This document shows positions 1-5,359 of a stretch of DNA of 5,359 nt, one piece after another. The notes below the pieces were generated by a model. The model saw nothing but the letters and a program-made list of their open reading frames with translations, had not been told where the DNA came from and searched no databases. Source of the stretch: Proteiniphilum sp. UBA5267 (GTDB taxonomy: Bacteria > Bacteroidota > Bacteroidia > Bacteroidales > Dysgonomonadaceae); the NCBI GenBank assembly GCA_002411515.1, contig DHTF01000085.1:72773-78131 (forward strand). Direction: 5' to 3'. Each line of letters begins with the position of its first letter. Position 1 is the stretch's first letter. Both the position numbers and the translations under genes were made by a program.

Positions 1-5
1 AGATT

Positions 6-34
6 GGTTGTCGTGAGACAACCTTTCCTTTTTT
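6..34 (+). terminator. Rho-independent terminator of an upstream plus-strand gene
   Basis: A perfect 7-bp stem (GGTTGTC at 6-12, GACAACC at 17-23) closes a GTGA loop, which is of the stable GNRA type. It is followed by a T-rich tail, TTTCCTTTTTT, at 24-34. The T-tract lies on the 3' side of the plus strand only, and no A-tract precedes the stem. It should therefore stop transcription arriving from a gene left of the window and isolate the operon that starts at 180. The upstream gene itself is not visible. Confidence 0.75.
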
Positions 35-127
35 AAATACCTTGCATTTGTCTCTTCCTTTCTATCCTTGCTGTCGGTGTGCTTGACCGATTTCCTCTTT
101 TTATTTTCACAAATTATAATGGGTTGC

Positions 128-161
128 ATTGTGGCTAATGGCAGGTTTATTGTTATTTTTG
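128..161 (+). promoter_or_regulatory. Candidate Bacteroidota-type promoter for the GSCFA/murF-alr operon
   Basis: TATTTTTG at 154-161 matches the Bacteroidota -7 consensus TAnnTTTG exactly. A weaker -33 candidate, ATTG at 128-131 (consensus TTTG), lies 22 bases upstream, slightly long for this class. Transcription would start near 166-170, giving a leader of only about 10-15 bases before the ATG at 180. It lies between the terminator at 6-34 and the first gene, where the operon promoter is expected. The rest of 35-179 is a pyrimidine-rich spacer with no gene I can support. The -7 box is seen; its activity is inferred. Confidence 0.45.
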
Positions 162-179
162 TGTTGAAATGGAAAAAAA

Positions 180-1163
180 ATGGAATTTCGTACAGCCATA
201 CAGATACCTCGATCGGATATACCGATAACCCACTCCTCCAGGATCCTGCTTTTGGGCTCCTGCTTCTCAGAGCACATAGGACGCCAGCTTCTGCAGTACA
301 AATTTAACGTGGAGGCGAATCCCTTTGGTATCCTATACAATCCCTTTTCCATTTCCCGCTCTTTAAGCAGGTTGATCTTGGCTGTTCCTTTTGCTGAATC
401 TGAGCTCCTGTATCACAATGGAATGTATCACAGTCTCATGCATCATGGGGAATTTTCGGATATTCAAAAAAGCAAATGTCTTCAAAAAATAAATGAACGT
501 TTTGTACATGCCACCACTGCGATTCGCCAAGCCACACACATTCTCGTTACCTTTGGTACAGCTGGTGTATACCGGTGGAACGAGACCGGAGAGATTGTCG
601 GTAATTGTCACCAGATTCCTGCCGACAGGTTTACTCCAGCTCGTGTGTCGGTGGATGAAATTGTGGCGGAATGGCACGGGATAATCCAATCCGTCTGCCA
701 GGTAAATCCCCAGGCTCTGTTTCTGTTTACTGTAAGCCCTATACGACACTGGAAGGATGGAGCACGAGAAAACCAGCTTAGCAAATCAATCCTTCATTTA
801 GCTATCGATGCTTTACAGCGTCTTTTCCCTGAGAAGGTGCGTTATTTCCCAGCTTATGAACTGATGATGGATGAGTTACGCGATTACCGTTTTTATGCCA
901 GTGACATGATGCATCCCTCATCCACAGCCGTGACATACATTTGGGAGCGCTTCACGGAAACTTTCTTTCCGGAAGATACAATCCGGATAATGAAGGAGTG
1001 GGCAGTAATCAACAGTGGAATGGCACACCGTCCCCTGCATCCTGGCACGGCAACACATCGTGAATTCCTCACACAGCTTTCGCAGAAACTAGAACGCTTC
1101 ATGGCAAACTATCCCAGCATTTCATGCGAAGTAGAAAGAGAACTTCTTCAAAAAAAATCATAG
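180..1163 (+). CDS. GSCFA domain-containing protein (SGNH/GDSL-like hydrolase)
   Basis: A 327-residue cytoplasmic-looking protein of the GSCFA family, without signal peptide or membrane segment. The family's name motif is at residues 26-30 (GSCFS), with Ser27 as the probable nucleophile. Other family blocks follow: NPFGILYNP (47-55), VTFGTAGVY (123-131), GNCHQIP (141-147), TVSPIRHW (184-191) and a late DMMH (242-245), which fits the SGNH Asp-x-x-His. The catalytic set therefore looks intact. The substrate is unknown for the family; an ester of a glycan or wall precursor is only a guess from its neighbour. ATG at 180 is preferred because the MEFRTAIQIP start fits the family. An ATG at 169 is in another frame and stops after 19 codons. 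No Shine-Dalgarno is seen, only an A8 run that ends in the start codon. It is six bases upstream of murF-alr, in the same frame, so the two genes are probably co-transcribed and translationally coupled. The family call is firm; the function is not known. Confidence 0.9.
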   Translation: MEFRTAIQIPRSDIPITHSSRILLLGSCFSEHIGRQLLQYKFNVEANPFGILYNPFSISRSLSRLILAVPFAESELLYHNGMYHSLMHHGEFSDIQKSKCLQKINERFVHATTAIRQATHILVTFGTAGVYRWNETGEIVGNCHQIPADRFTPARVSVDEIVAEWHGIIQSVCQVNPQALFLFTVSPIRHWKDGARENQLSKSILHLAIDALQRLFPEKVRYFPAYELMMDELRDYRFYASDMMHPSSTAVTYIWERFTETFFPEDTIRIMKEWAVINSGMAHRPLHPGTATHREFLTQLSQKLERFMANYPSISCEVERELLQKKS

Positions 1164-1169
1164 AGAATC

Positions 1170-3638
1170 ATGACATATTCCATTCAGCAGATAGCATCTA
1201 TCCTGGGAATCAGGACTGAACAGGCATATCCTGCCCAAATTAGCACTTTACTCATCGACAGCCGCAAACTGATACACCCCGAAGGGACACTTTTCTTTGC
1301 ACTCGAAACAAAAAATAACGATGCGCATGCCTTTGTGAGCGATCTCTATAATAAGGGGGTGCGCAATTTTGTGGTTACCCGCATCCTGCCCGAATGGGCG
1401 CAATACAGTCAGGTTAACTTCCTGAAAGTAAAGAACAGCCTTTCGACTTTGCAGAAGATCGCGGCTGCTCACCGCAGTAGATTTGACATTCCAGTAATCG
1501 GCATCACCGGTAGCAACGGCAAAACCATCGTCAAGGAGTGGCTTTACCAGCTCCTCGAAAAAGATTTTAATATCGTGCGTTCCCCCCGCAGCTACAATTC
1601 TCAAATTGGTGTACCCTTATCGGTATGGCAGCTAGATGAGCAGGCGGAACTGGGCATATTCGAAGCCGGCATCTCGATGCCCGATGAGATGGAAAACTTG
1701 GAGCCGATCATCAGACCTACTATTGGCTTGCTGACCAAAATCGGAGAAGCGCATCAAGAAAATTTCAGCTCATTGCAGCAGAAATGTTTGGAGAAGCTGG
1801 AGCTATTTGTCAATTGTAGCGTCTTCATTTACGACGAAGACAACGATCTGGTATCCCGCGCAGTAGATAGAATGGTGCTGGCTCAAAAGGCTTTCACTTG
1901 GTCGCGGAAAAACAGAGATGCCCATCTCTTTATCTCCCGCATTGAGAAAATGGAGGAGGCAACCGCCATATCCTATTCGTTTCTCGATTTCGATTACTCC
2001 TTCGTCATCCCCTTTACCGACGAAGCTTCCATTGAGAATGCCATCAATTGTCTGGCGGTGGCACTCTACCTGCATGTACCGCCCATGGAAATCTCTGAAC
2101 GAATGAGGCAACTCGAGCCCGTGGCCATGCGTCTGGATGTGCGCACGGGAAAGAACGATTGCCTGATCATCAACGATACCTACAATTCCGACATCAACTC
2201 CATTAAGATAGCGCTCGACTTCCAGCAGCAACGCCGGATGGACCGGCCACTGAAGAAGACAATCATCCTCTCGGATATTCTGCAGACGGGATTACCTCCG
2301 CGCGTGCTCTACAGGAGAGTGGCCGATATGGTAGAGCAGAGCGGTATCGAGAAAATGATCGGTATCGGGCAGGATATTTCGGCCAACGCCAGTGCATTCC
2401 ACGTTGCTGAACGTGCGTTCTACCATTCGATCGATGAGTTCATCCTTTCAAACCAATGGAGGAAAATGCGCGAGGAGCTGATCCTGGTAAAAGGTGCCCG
2501 CAAGTATCATTTCGAACAGATCACTGCCTTGCTGGAGGAGCGGATACACGAAACTGTGCTCGAAGTAGATCTGGACGCTGTTGTACACAATTTCAACTTC
2601 TATAAATCGAGAATCAGCCCCCAGATGAAAATGGTCTGCATGGTAAAGGCCAACGCCTATGGTGCCGGTGCCACAGAAATAGCCAAAACACTACAGTATC
2701 ACCGGTGTGACTATCTTGCCGTAGCAGTGGCCGAAGAGGGCATACAGCTTCGTAAAGAGGGCATTTCCCTGCCGATTATCGTACTCAATCCTGAGGTAAA
2801 CGGATTCGAAGAACTTTTTTCACACGATCTGGAGCCAGAGGTTTACAATTTCCGTATTCTCGGTGCTTTTATCCGGGAGGCAGAACGACGAGGAATTACC
2901 CATTACCCCGTGCACATTAAAATTGATTCGGGTATGCACCGCCTTGGCTTTCTTCCGGAAGAAATCGGAGAGCTGACACACATATTGAAAGAACAAAAGG
3001 GTTTGAAAGTGCACTCGGTCTTCTCTCATCTCTCGGCCAGTGAAAGCTGGTTATTCGATGAATTTACCCATCAACAGATGGACACTTTTAAGCGTGCAGC
3101 CGAAGAAATAGAAGCTGTTCTTCAACACAAGGTCTACAAACATATTCTCAATTCAGCCGGAATGGAACGCTTCCCCGAGATGCACTGGGATATGTCCCGA
3201 CTGGGCATCGGTCTCTATGGTGTGAGCGCCAGTGGACTGCAGGGCCTGAAAAATGTCTGTACACTTAAAACCACGATCTTGCAAATAAAAGATATACGCT
3301 CAAACGAAACTGTGGGTTATGGACGGAAAGAGAAGCTAAACCGTGACACCCGCATTGCCACCATTCGTTTCGGATACGCCGACGGTCTCGACAGGCAGTT
3401 TGGAAACAGAAAAGGAAAGGTGATGATCAATGGACACTATGCCCCCATTGTGGGAAATGTATGCATGGATCTTTGTATGGTGGACGTAACCGATATTCCG
3501 GCGAAAGAAGGTGATGTTGTCCTCTTGTTTGGAGAAGAACTGCCGGTGACCGATTTGGCCGATGCCATTGGAACCATTCCCTATGAAATTCTCACTTCCG
3601 TCTCTCCCCGTGTAAAACGGGTGTACATCAAAGAATAA
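1170..3638 (+). CDS. murF-alr: Bifunctional UDP-MurNAc-tripeptide:D-Ala-D-Ala ligase / alanine racemase (MurF-Alr fusion)
   Basis: An 822-residue cytoplasmic peptidoglycan enzyme. The MurF half (about 1-455) joins D-Ala-D-Ala to UDP-MurNAc-tripeptide using ATP; the Alr half (about 461-822) is a PLP-dependent L-/D-alanine racemase that supplies D-alanine. MurF signs are IDSR (29-32), P-loop GSNGKT (114-119, Lys118), SPRSYNSQIG (138-147), AHQENF (194-199), the probable carbamylated Lys209, NDTYNSD (335-341) and LVKGAR (439-444). Alr signs are PLP Lys493 in MVKANAYG, DSGMHRLG (586-593), FSHLS (618-622), NSAG (661-664), RLGIGLYG (677-684), catalytic Tyr717 in VGYGR, GYADG (735-739) and CMD (765-767). 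All key catalytic residues are present in both halves, and each half is close to its stand-alone length with almost no linker. The fusion is known and common in Bacteroidota. Oddities are Ala499 where most racemases have His (YGHG), and Pro813 near the position of a PLP-site Tyr in Geobacillus Alr. The gene ends in three tandem in-frame TAA codons. Confidence 0.97.
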   Translation: MTYSIQQIASILGIRTEQAYPAQISTLLIDSRKLIHPEGTLFFALETKNNDAHAFVSDLYNKGVRNFVVTRILPEWAQYSQVNFLKVKNSLSTLQKIAAAHRSRFDIPVIGITGSNGKTIVKEWLYQLLEKDFNIVRSPRSYNSQIGVPLSVWQLDEQAELGIFEAGISMPDEMENLEPIIRPTIGLLTKIGEAHQENFSSLQQKCLEKLELFVNCSVFIYDEDNDLVSRAVDRMVLAQKAFTWSRKNRDAHLFISRIEKMEEATAISYSFLDFDYSFVIPFTDEASIENAINCLAVALYLHVPPMEISERMRQLEPVAMRLDVRTGKNDCLIINDTYNSDINSIKIALDFQQQRRMDRPLKKTIILSDILQTGLPPRVLYRRVADMVEQSGIEKMIGIGQDISANASAFHVAERAFYHSIDEFILSNQWRKMREELILVKGARKYHFEQITALLEERIHETVLEVDLDAVVHNFNFYKSRISPQMKMVCMVKANAYGAGATEIAKTLQYHRCDYLAVAVAEEGIQLRKEGISLPIIVLNPEVNGFEELFSHDLEPEVYNFRILGAFIREAERRGITHYPVHIKIDSGMHRLGFLPEEIGELTHILKEQKGLKVHSVFSHLSASESWLFDEFTHQQMDTFKRAAEEIEAVLQHKVYKHILNSAGMERFPEMHWDMSRLGIGLYGVSASGLQGLKNVCTLKTTILQIKDIRSNETVGYGRKEKLNRDTRIATIRFGYADGLDRQFGNRKGKVMINGHYAPIVGNVCMDLCMVDVTDIPAKEGDVVLLFGEELPVTDLADAIGTIPYEILTSVSPRVKRVYIKE

Positions 3639-3649
3639 TAATAAAAAAA
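3621..3649 (+). repeat. Direct repeat copy 1: last codons of murF-alr
   Basis: This 29-base stretch covers the last five codons of murF-alr (Val-Tyr-Ile-Lys-Glu), three TAA codons and an A-run. It recurs 64 bases downstream at 3685-3713 with 27 of 29 bases identical. The two differences are C3626/T3690 and A3635/G3699. Copy 1 is the functional end of the gene but is not followed by a GC-rich stem. Confidence 0.8.
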
Positions 3650-3684
3650 CTTTTGGGTTCCGATAATTACGGAAAAGCGGCCAA

Positions 3685-3713
3685 GTGTATATCAAAGAGT
3701 AATAATAAAAAAA
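3685..3713 (+). repeat. Direct repeat copy 2: relic-like duplicate of the murF-alr 3' end
   Basis: This near-copy of 3621-3649 lies outside any gene. Read in the corresponding frame it still encodes Val-Tyr-Ile-Lys-Glu followed by TAA TAA TAA, using TAT for TAC and GAG for GAA, so both differences are synonymous. Its stop codons and A-run form the left arm of the terminator at 3701-3748. The frame is open only from 3667, after a TAA at 3664-3666, so it cannot be a working gene. The 35 bases between the copies (3650-3684) show no clear match to the gene. Confidence 0.75.
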
Positions 3714-3748
3714 ACCCGATTCATCAGAATCGGGTTTTTTTTATTATT
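3701..3748. terminator. Bidirectional rho-independent terminator between convergent murF-alr and ompA-family genes
   Basis: A perfect 22-bp inverted repeat (3701-3722 against 3727-3748) encloses an ATCA loop. The GC-containing core is CCCGATTC/GAATCGGG, with an A8 run on its left and a T8 run on its right, so each strand has a U-tract after the hairpin. It lies 62 bases past the murF-alr stop and 15 bases past the stop of the minus-strand OmpA gene, and can serve both. Confidence 0.92.
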
Positions 3749-3763
3749 TCAGGGTTTGCTGTC

Positions 3764-4918
3764 TTAATCAACGAAGAAGATAGCAACACGGTTAAAGTCG
3801 TTTTCAGCATAAGGCTGTTCGGTATCACCCTTCCAGTCGATGGAGATACGATCGCTGCTGATTCCGTATTCGTTGGTCAACGCGTCGGCAACCGCTCTTG
3901 CACGTCTTTCAGAAAGTGCGAAGTTGTATTCGGGAGTACCGGTCTGTTTGTCGGCGTAAGCTACGATGTTTACTTTTGCGTTTTCATTGGCCTTCATGTA
4001 TTCGGCTGTATTGTAAACACTTACTTGCTGACCCTTGTCGATCTTCGATGAGTTGATGCGGAAGAAAACTACGTTGGGAATATATACACTTTCAGCTACT
4101 ACGGTAGGCTGTACTTCAGGACATTCCGGGCATGATTCGGGTCTGAGTCTCAGTTCTTCGTTTTCAGCGCGCAGTCTGTTGATCTGGCTGTTCAGGTCGT
4201 TGATCAGGTTGTAGTCCATCAGTTCGGCAGGAGTGAATGATTGTTTTCCGCCTAAGCCGAATTTGATACCTGCTGTACCGGTAAACATGCTGTCATATTC
4301 ATAATTTCCACCCAGTCCACTTCCGTCAAAAGTTTCCTGCATTACTCTCCATCCCAATTCAAGGAAGAGAGCCACGTTGCTTGAAAGCTGGAAGTTGTTG
4401 ATCAAACCTACGTTATAGGTAAGCGTTTGGTTCTGGCTTTTGAACAGGGAATTGTCAGGATTAGGCTTTTTCCAGTCTTCATCCAGACCGTACATGTAAC
4501 CGATACCCAAGTAAGGAATCAGGCTGTATACTCTTTCGGGATTGTAAGAACCCCAGGCATTGATGACGTTGTACATCAAATCAACATGTCCTCCAAGCCA
4601 GTTTTGTTCGGGATCAATCCCGTCTGCAACATGCTTGATGTGTCCACCGTCGATCACCAGACGAGTACCCCAGATGGGAGAATTCCAACGTCCTATTTCA
4701 ACTTGTCCCATCCATCCAAGACGATCACCGAAAGCGGCGTCTGCATCGCTTTCACCTGTTGTCATGTACAGATTGGTTCCACCACCAAGTCCTATATACC
4801 AGTTGTCACTTGCCTTGTTTTTCAGATACACCGTACCATGAGAAACGTTTTGTACTTCTTGTGCACTTATGCTAAACGCAAGAAGAGCAGTAAATAAAAG
4901 TAAACTAAACTTTTTCAT
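3764..4918 (-). CDS. OmpA-family outer-membrane protein (N-terminal beta-barrel, C-terminal peptidoglycan-binding domain)
   Basis: A 384-residue major-porin-type protein. A signal peptide spans residues 1-19 or so (Lys-Lys, a hydrophobic core, SISA then Gln20). Residues 25-225 have the alternating aromatic/glycine-rich pattern of an outer-membrane beta-barrel. Residues 236-259 form a short coiled coil with heptad positions I239, L242, I246, L249, N253 and L256. A linker with CPECPE (263-268) follows, then an OmpA-like domain (about 275-384). In that domain Asp323 (AYAD) and Arg339 (LSERRA) fit the usual diaminopimelate-binding pair. The protein should anchor the outer membrane to peptidoglycan. 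The architecture resembles the Porphyromonas Omp40/41 (Pgm6/7) proteins, but orthology is not shown. The start is set by the signal peptide; the leader is A/T-rich with no Shine-Dalgarno. It probably forms a single-gene transcript, convergent with murF-alr and followed 15 bases later by the shared terminator. Confidence 0.93.
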   Translation of the reverse strand: MKKFSLLLFTALLAFSISAQEVQNVSHGTVYLKNKASDNWYIGLGGGTNLYMTTGESDADAAFGDRLGWMGQVEIGRWNSPIWGTRLVIDGGHIKHVADGIDPEQNWLGGHVDLMYNVINAWGSYNPERVYSLIPYLGIGYMYGLDEDWKKPNPDNSLFKSQNQTLTYNVGLINNFQLSSNVALFLELGWRVMQETFDGSGLGGNYEYDSMFTGTAGIKFGLGGKQSFTPAELMDYNLINDLNSQINRLRAENEELRLRPESCPECPEVQPTVVAESVYIPNVVFFRINSSKIDKGQQVSVYNTAEYMKANENAKVNIVAYADKQTGTPEYNFALSERRARAVADALTNEYGISSDRISIDWKGDTEQPYAENDFNRVAIFFVD

Positions 4919-5076
4919 AAATTTAAATTCTAATTAAACATTCTTTGTTACAATAACTCGATAATTATTTTTTTGTGTAATGTTTTTACAACGTTTTTAA
5001 TTGTATGTATAACACATCCGTTTTAAAAATGTTCGAATAAATTGCGATAAAACGTGCCCCCGCTACAAAAAGCGAT

Positions 5077-5121
5077 TTTACATTTATACTTAACGTATAA
5101 CTATTTATTTACAAATGTAAA
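5077..5121. repeat. Nested inverted repeats at the predicted transcription start of the OmpA-family gene
   Basis: The outer pair is TTTACATTT (5077-5085) and its exact reverse complement AAATGTAAA (5113-5121), 27 bases apart. Inside is a second perfect pair, TTATAC (5084-5089) and GTATAA (5095-5100), around TTAAC. The outer right arm overlaps the candidate -7 box. The inner palindrome would fall in the first 25 or so transcribed bases, so it could be an operator or a 5' mRNA stem-loop. The symmetry is seen; the role is inferred, and AT-rich sequence produces such symmetry fairly easily. Confidence 0.4.
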
Positions 5122-5143
5122 GCTTAAATTTCACATAAACACA
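5112..5143 (-). promoter_or_regulatory. Candidate Bacteroidota-type promoter for the OmpA-family gene
   Basis: On the minus strand TACATTTG (5119 down to 5112) is an exact match to the -7 consensus TAnnTTTG. TGTG (5143 down to 5140) is a three-of-four match to the -33 box TTTG, with a 20-base spacer. I found no other exact TAnnTTTG on this strand between the two genes. Transcription would start near 5107, leaving a leader of about 185-190 bases, unusually long for a simple promoter arrangement. Confidence 0.45.
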
Positions 5144-5153
5144 TTTTTAACGT

Positions 5154-5190
5154 AAAAATAACCCTATCTCATCCCGTTAGGGGTATTTTT
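5154..5190 (-). terminator. Probable rho-independent terminator of rpoD
   Basis: Positions 5154-5166 pair with 5178-5190 over 13 positions with one mismatch (5161/5183), around an 11-base loop. The core is CCCTA/TAGGG. On the minus strand the stem is followed by TTATTTTTACG, and it starts 40 bases past the rpoD stop. A second, smaller fold (CCC-GTTA-GGG at 5173-5182) is possible inside it. Outer A-T pairs make up much of the stem, so strength is uncertain. Confidence 0.6.
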
Positions 5191-5230
5191 TTTCATCTTT
5201 TTGGATAAAAGAAGCACTTTTCCCGTTAAA

Positions 5231-5359
5231 TCAGCCTAGGTAGCTCTTCAAAAGCTTGCTGCGGGAATCCTGTCTCAATCTGCGGATGGCTTTTTCTTTA
5301 ATCTGACGCACACGCTCACGGGTCAGCTGGAACTTGTCGCCGATCTCTTCGAGTGTCAT
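5231..5359 (-). CDS. rpoD: Primary RNA polymerase sigma factor, C-terminal end (partial)
   Basis: The last 42 codons and the TGA stop of a sigma-70 family gene run leftward from the window edge. The peptide contains [22 protein letters not shown], the region 4.2 helix-turn-helix that reads the promoter -35 or -33 element, followed by [19 protein letters not shown], the usual tail of group 1 sigma factors. The first visible codon is ATG, but it sits within region 4.2 and is an internal methionine; the gene continues beyond 5359. The close match to primary sigma factors favours RpoD/SigA over an alternative sigma-70 paralogue, though only the tail is visible. Its transcript probably ends at 5154-5190. 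Confidence 0.93.
   Translation of the reverse strand: MTLEEIGDKFQLTRERVRQIKEKAIRRLRQDSRSKLLKSYLG

Larger units (their letters stand above)
4919..5230. other. AT-rich intergenic region between rpoD and the OmpA-family gene
   Basis: This 312-base stretch holds no gene I can support. From the rpoD side it contains the rpoD terminator (5154-5190), a candidate minus-strand promoter (5112-5143) and nested inverted repeats (5077-5121). The remaining stretch of roughly 185 bases would be an untranslated leader of the OmpA-family mRNA if that promoter is right. A small hairpin, CGCT/AGCG with loop ACAAAA, lies at 5061-5074. The pentamer AACGT occurs four times on the plus strand (4990, 5051, 5092, 5149). 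Confidence 0.7.

Noticed and set aside
83..120. TTGACC and TATAAT resembling an E. coli sigma-70 promoter
   Set aside because: The spacer is 26 bases, far from 17, and the Bacteroidota primary sigma factor uses different boxes.
68..307. 79-codon plus-strand ORF overlapping the start of the GSCFA gene
   Set aside because: It overlaps a clear family member in another frame, and its product shows no recognisable features.
1248..2231. Minus-strand ORFs of 118 and 142 codons inside murF-alr
   Set aside because: They are antisense shadows of a gene with all MurF motifs intact and have no recognisable domain.
3658..3674. Small hairpin TTCCG/CGGAA between the two repeat copies
   Set aside because: Only five pairs around a seven-base loop with no T-tract; not distinguishable from chance.
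3653..4051. 132-codon plus-strand ORF across the terminator and the end of the OmpA-family gene
   Set aside because: It runs through the perfect terminator hairpin and lies antisense to a well-supported gene.
5172..5228. Eight-base direct repeat TCCCGTTA at 5172 and 5221
   Set aside because: Too short, not associated with any boundary or flanking symmetry, and the first copy lies in the terminator loop.
5231..5359. A complete 42-codon small protein beginning with ATG at the window edge
   Set aside because: The peptide is region 4.2 and the tail of a primary sigma factor; the ATG is an internal methionine in a truncated gene.

Overview
The window looks like an ordinary chromosomal stretch of a Bacteroidales bacterium (phylum Bacteroidota), perhaps a Dysgonomonadaceae- or Porphyromonadaceae-like lineage. 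That level is a judgement from gene content and protein style, since no database search was possible. The clues are a GSCFA-family gene followed by a fused MurF-alanine racemase gene, an OmpA-family porin with a CPECPE linker as in Porphyromonas-type major outer-membrane proteins, start codons with A/T-rich leaders and no Shine-Dalgarno sequence, and matches to the Bacteroidota -7 promoter box (TAnnTTTG).

Layout, left to right. Positions 1-179 hold a rho-independent terminator for an unseen upstream plus-strand gene, a pyrimidine-rich spacer and a candidate promoter. A two-gene plus-strand operon follows: a GSCFA/SGNH-type hydrolase (180-1163), then murF-alr (1170-3638). Six bases separate them and both are in the same frame. 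Positions 3639-3763 are a convergent intergenic region with a near-copy of the 3' end of murF-alr and a perfect 22-bp bidirectional terminator. An OmpA-family outer-membrane protein is on the minus strand (3764-4918). Positions 4919-5230 are a 312-base AT-rich region with the likely ompA promoter, nested inverted repeats and the terminator of the next gene. The window ends inside the C-terminus of the primary sigma factor (5231-5359, minus strand), cut by the window edge.

The genes share a cell-envelope theme. MurF-Alr makes D-alanine and adds D-Ala-D-Ala to the peptidoglycan precursor, and the OmpA-type protein ties the outer membrane to the finished wall. The GSCFA protein is a probable hydrolase of unknown substrate, co-transcribed with the wall enzyme. 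I found no mobile element, CRISPR array, RNA gene or clearly new system. The most unusual structure is the duplicated tail of murF-alr: it carries only synonymous differences, and the second copy runs straight into the terminator.
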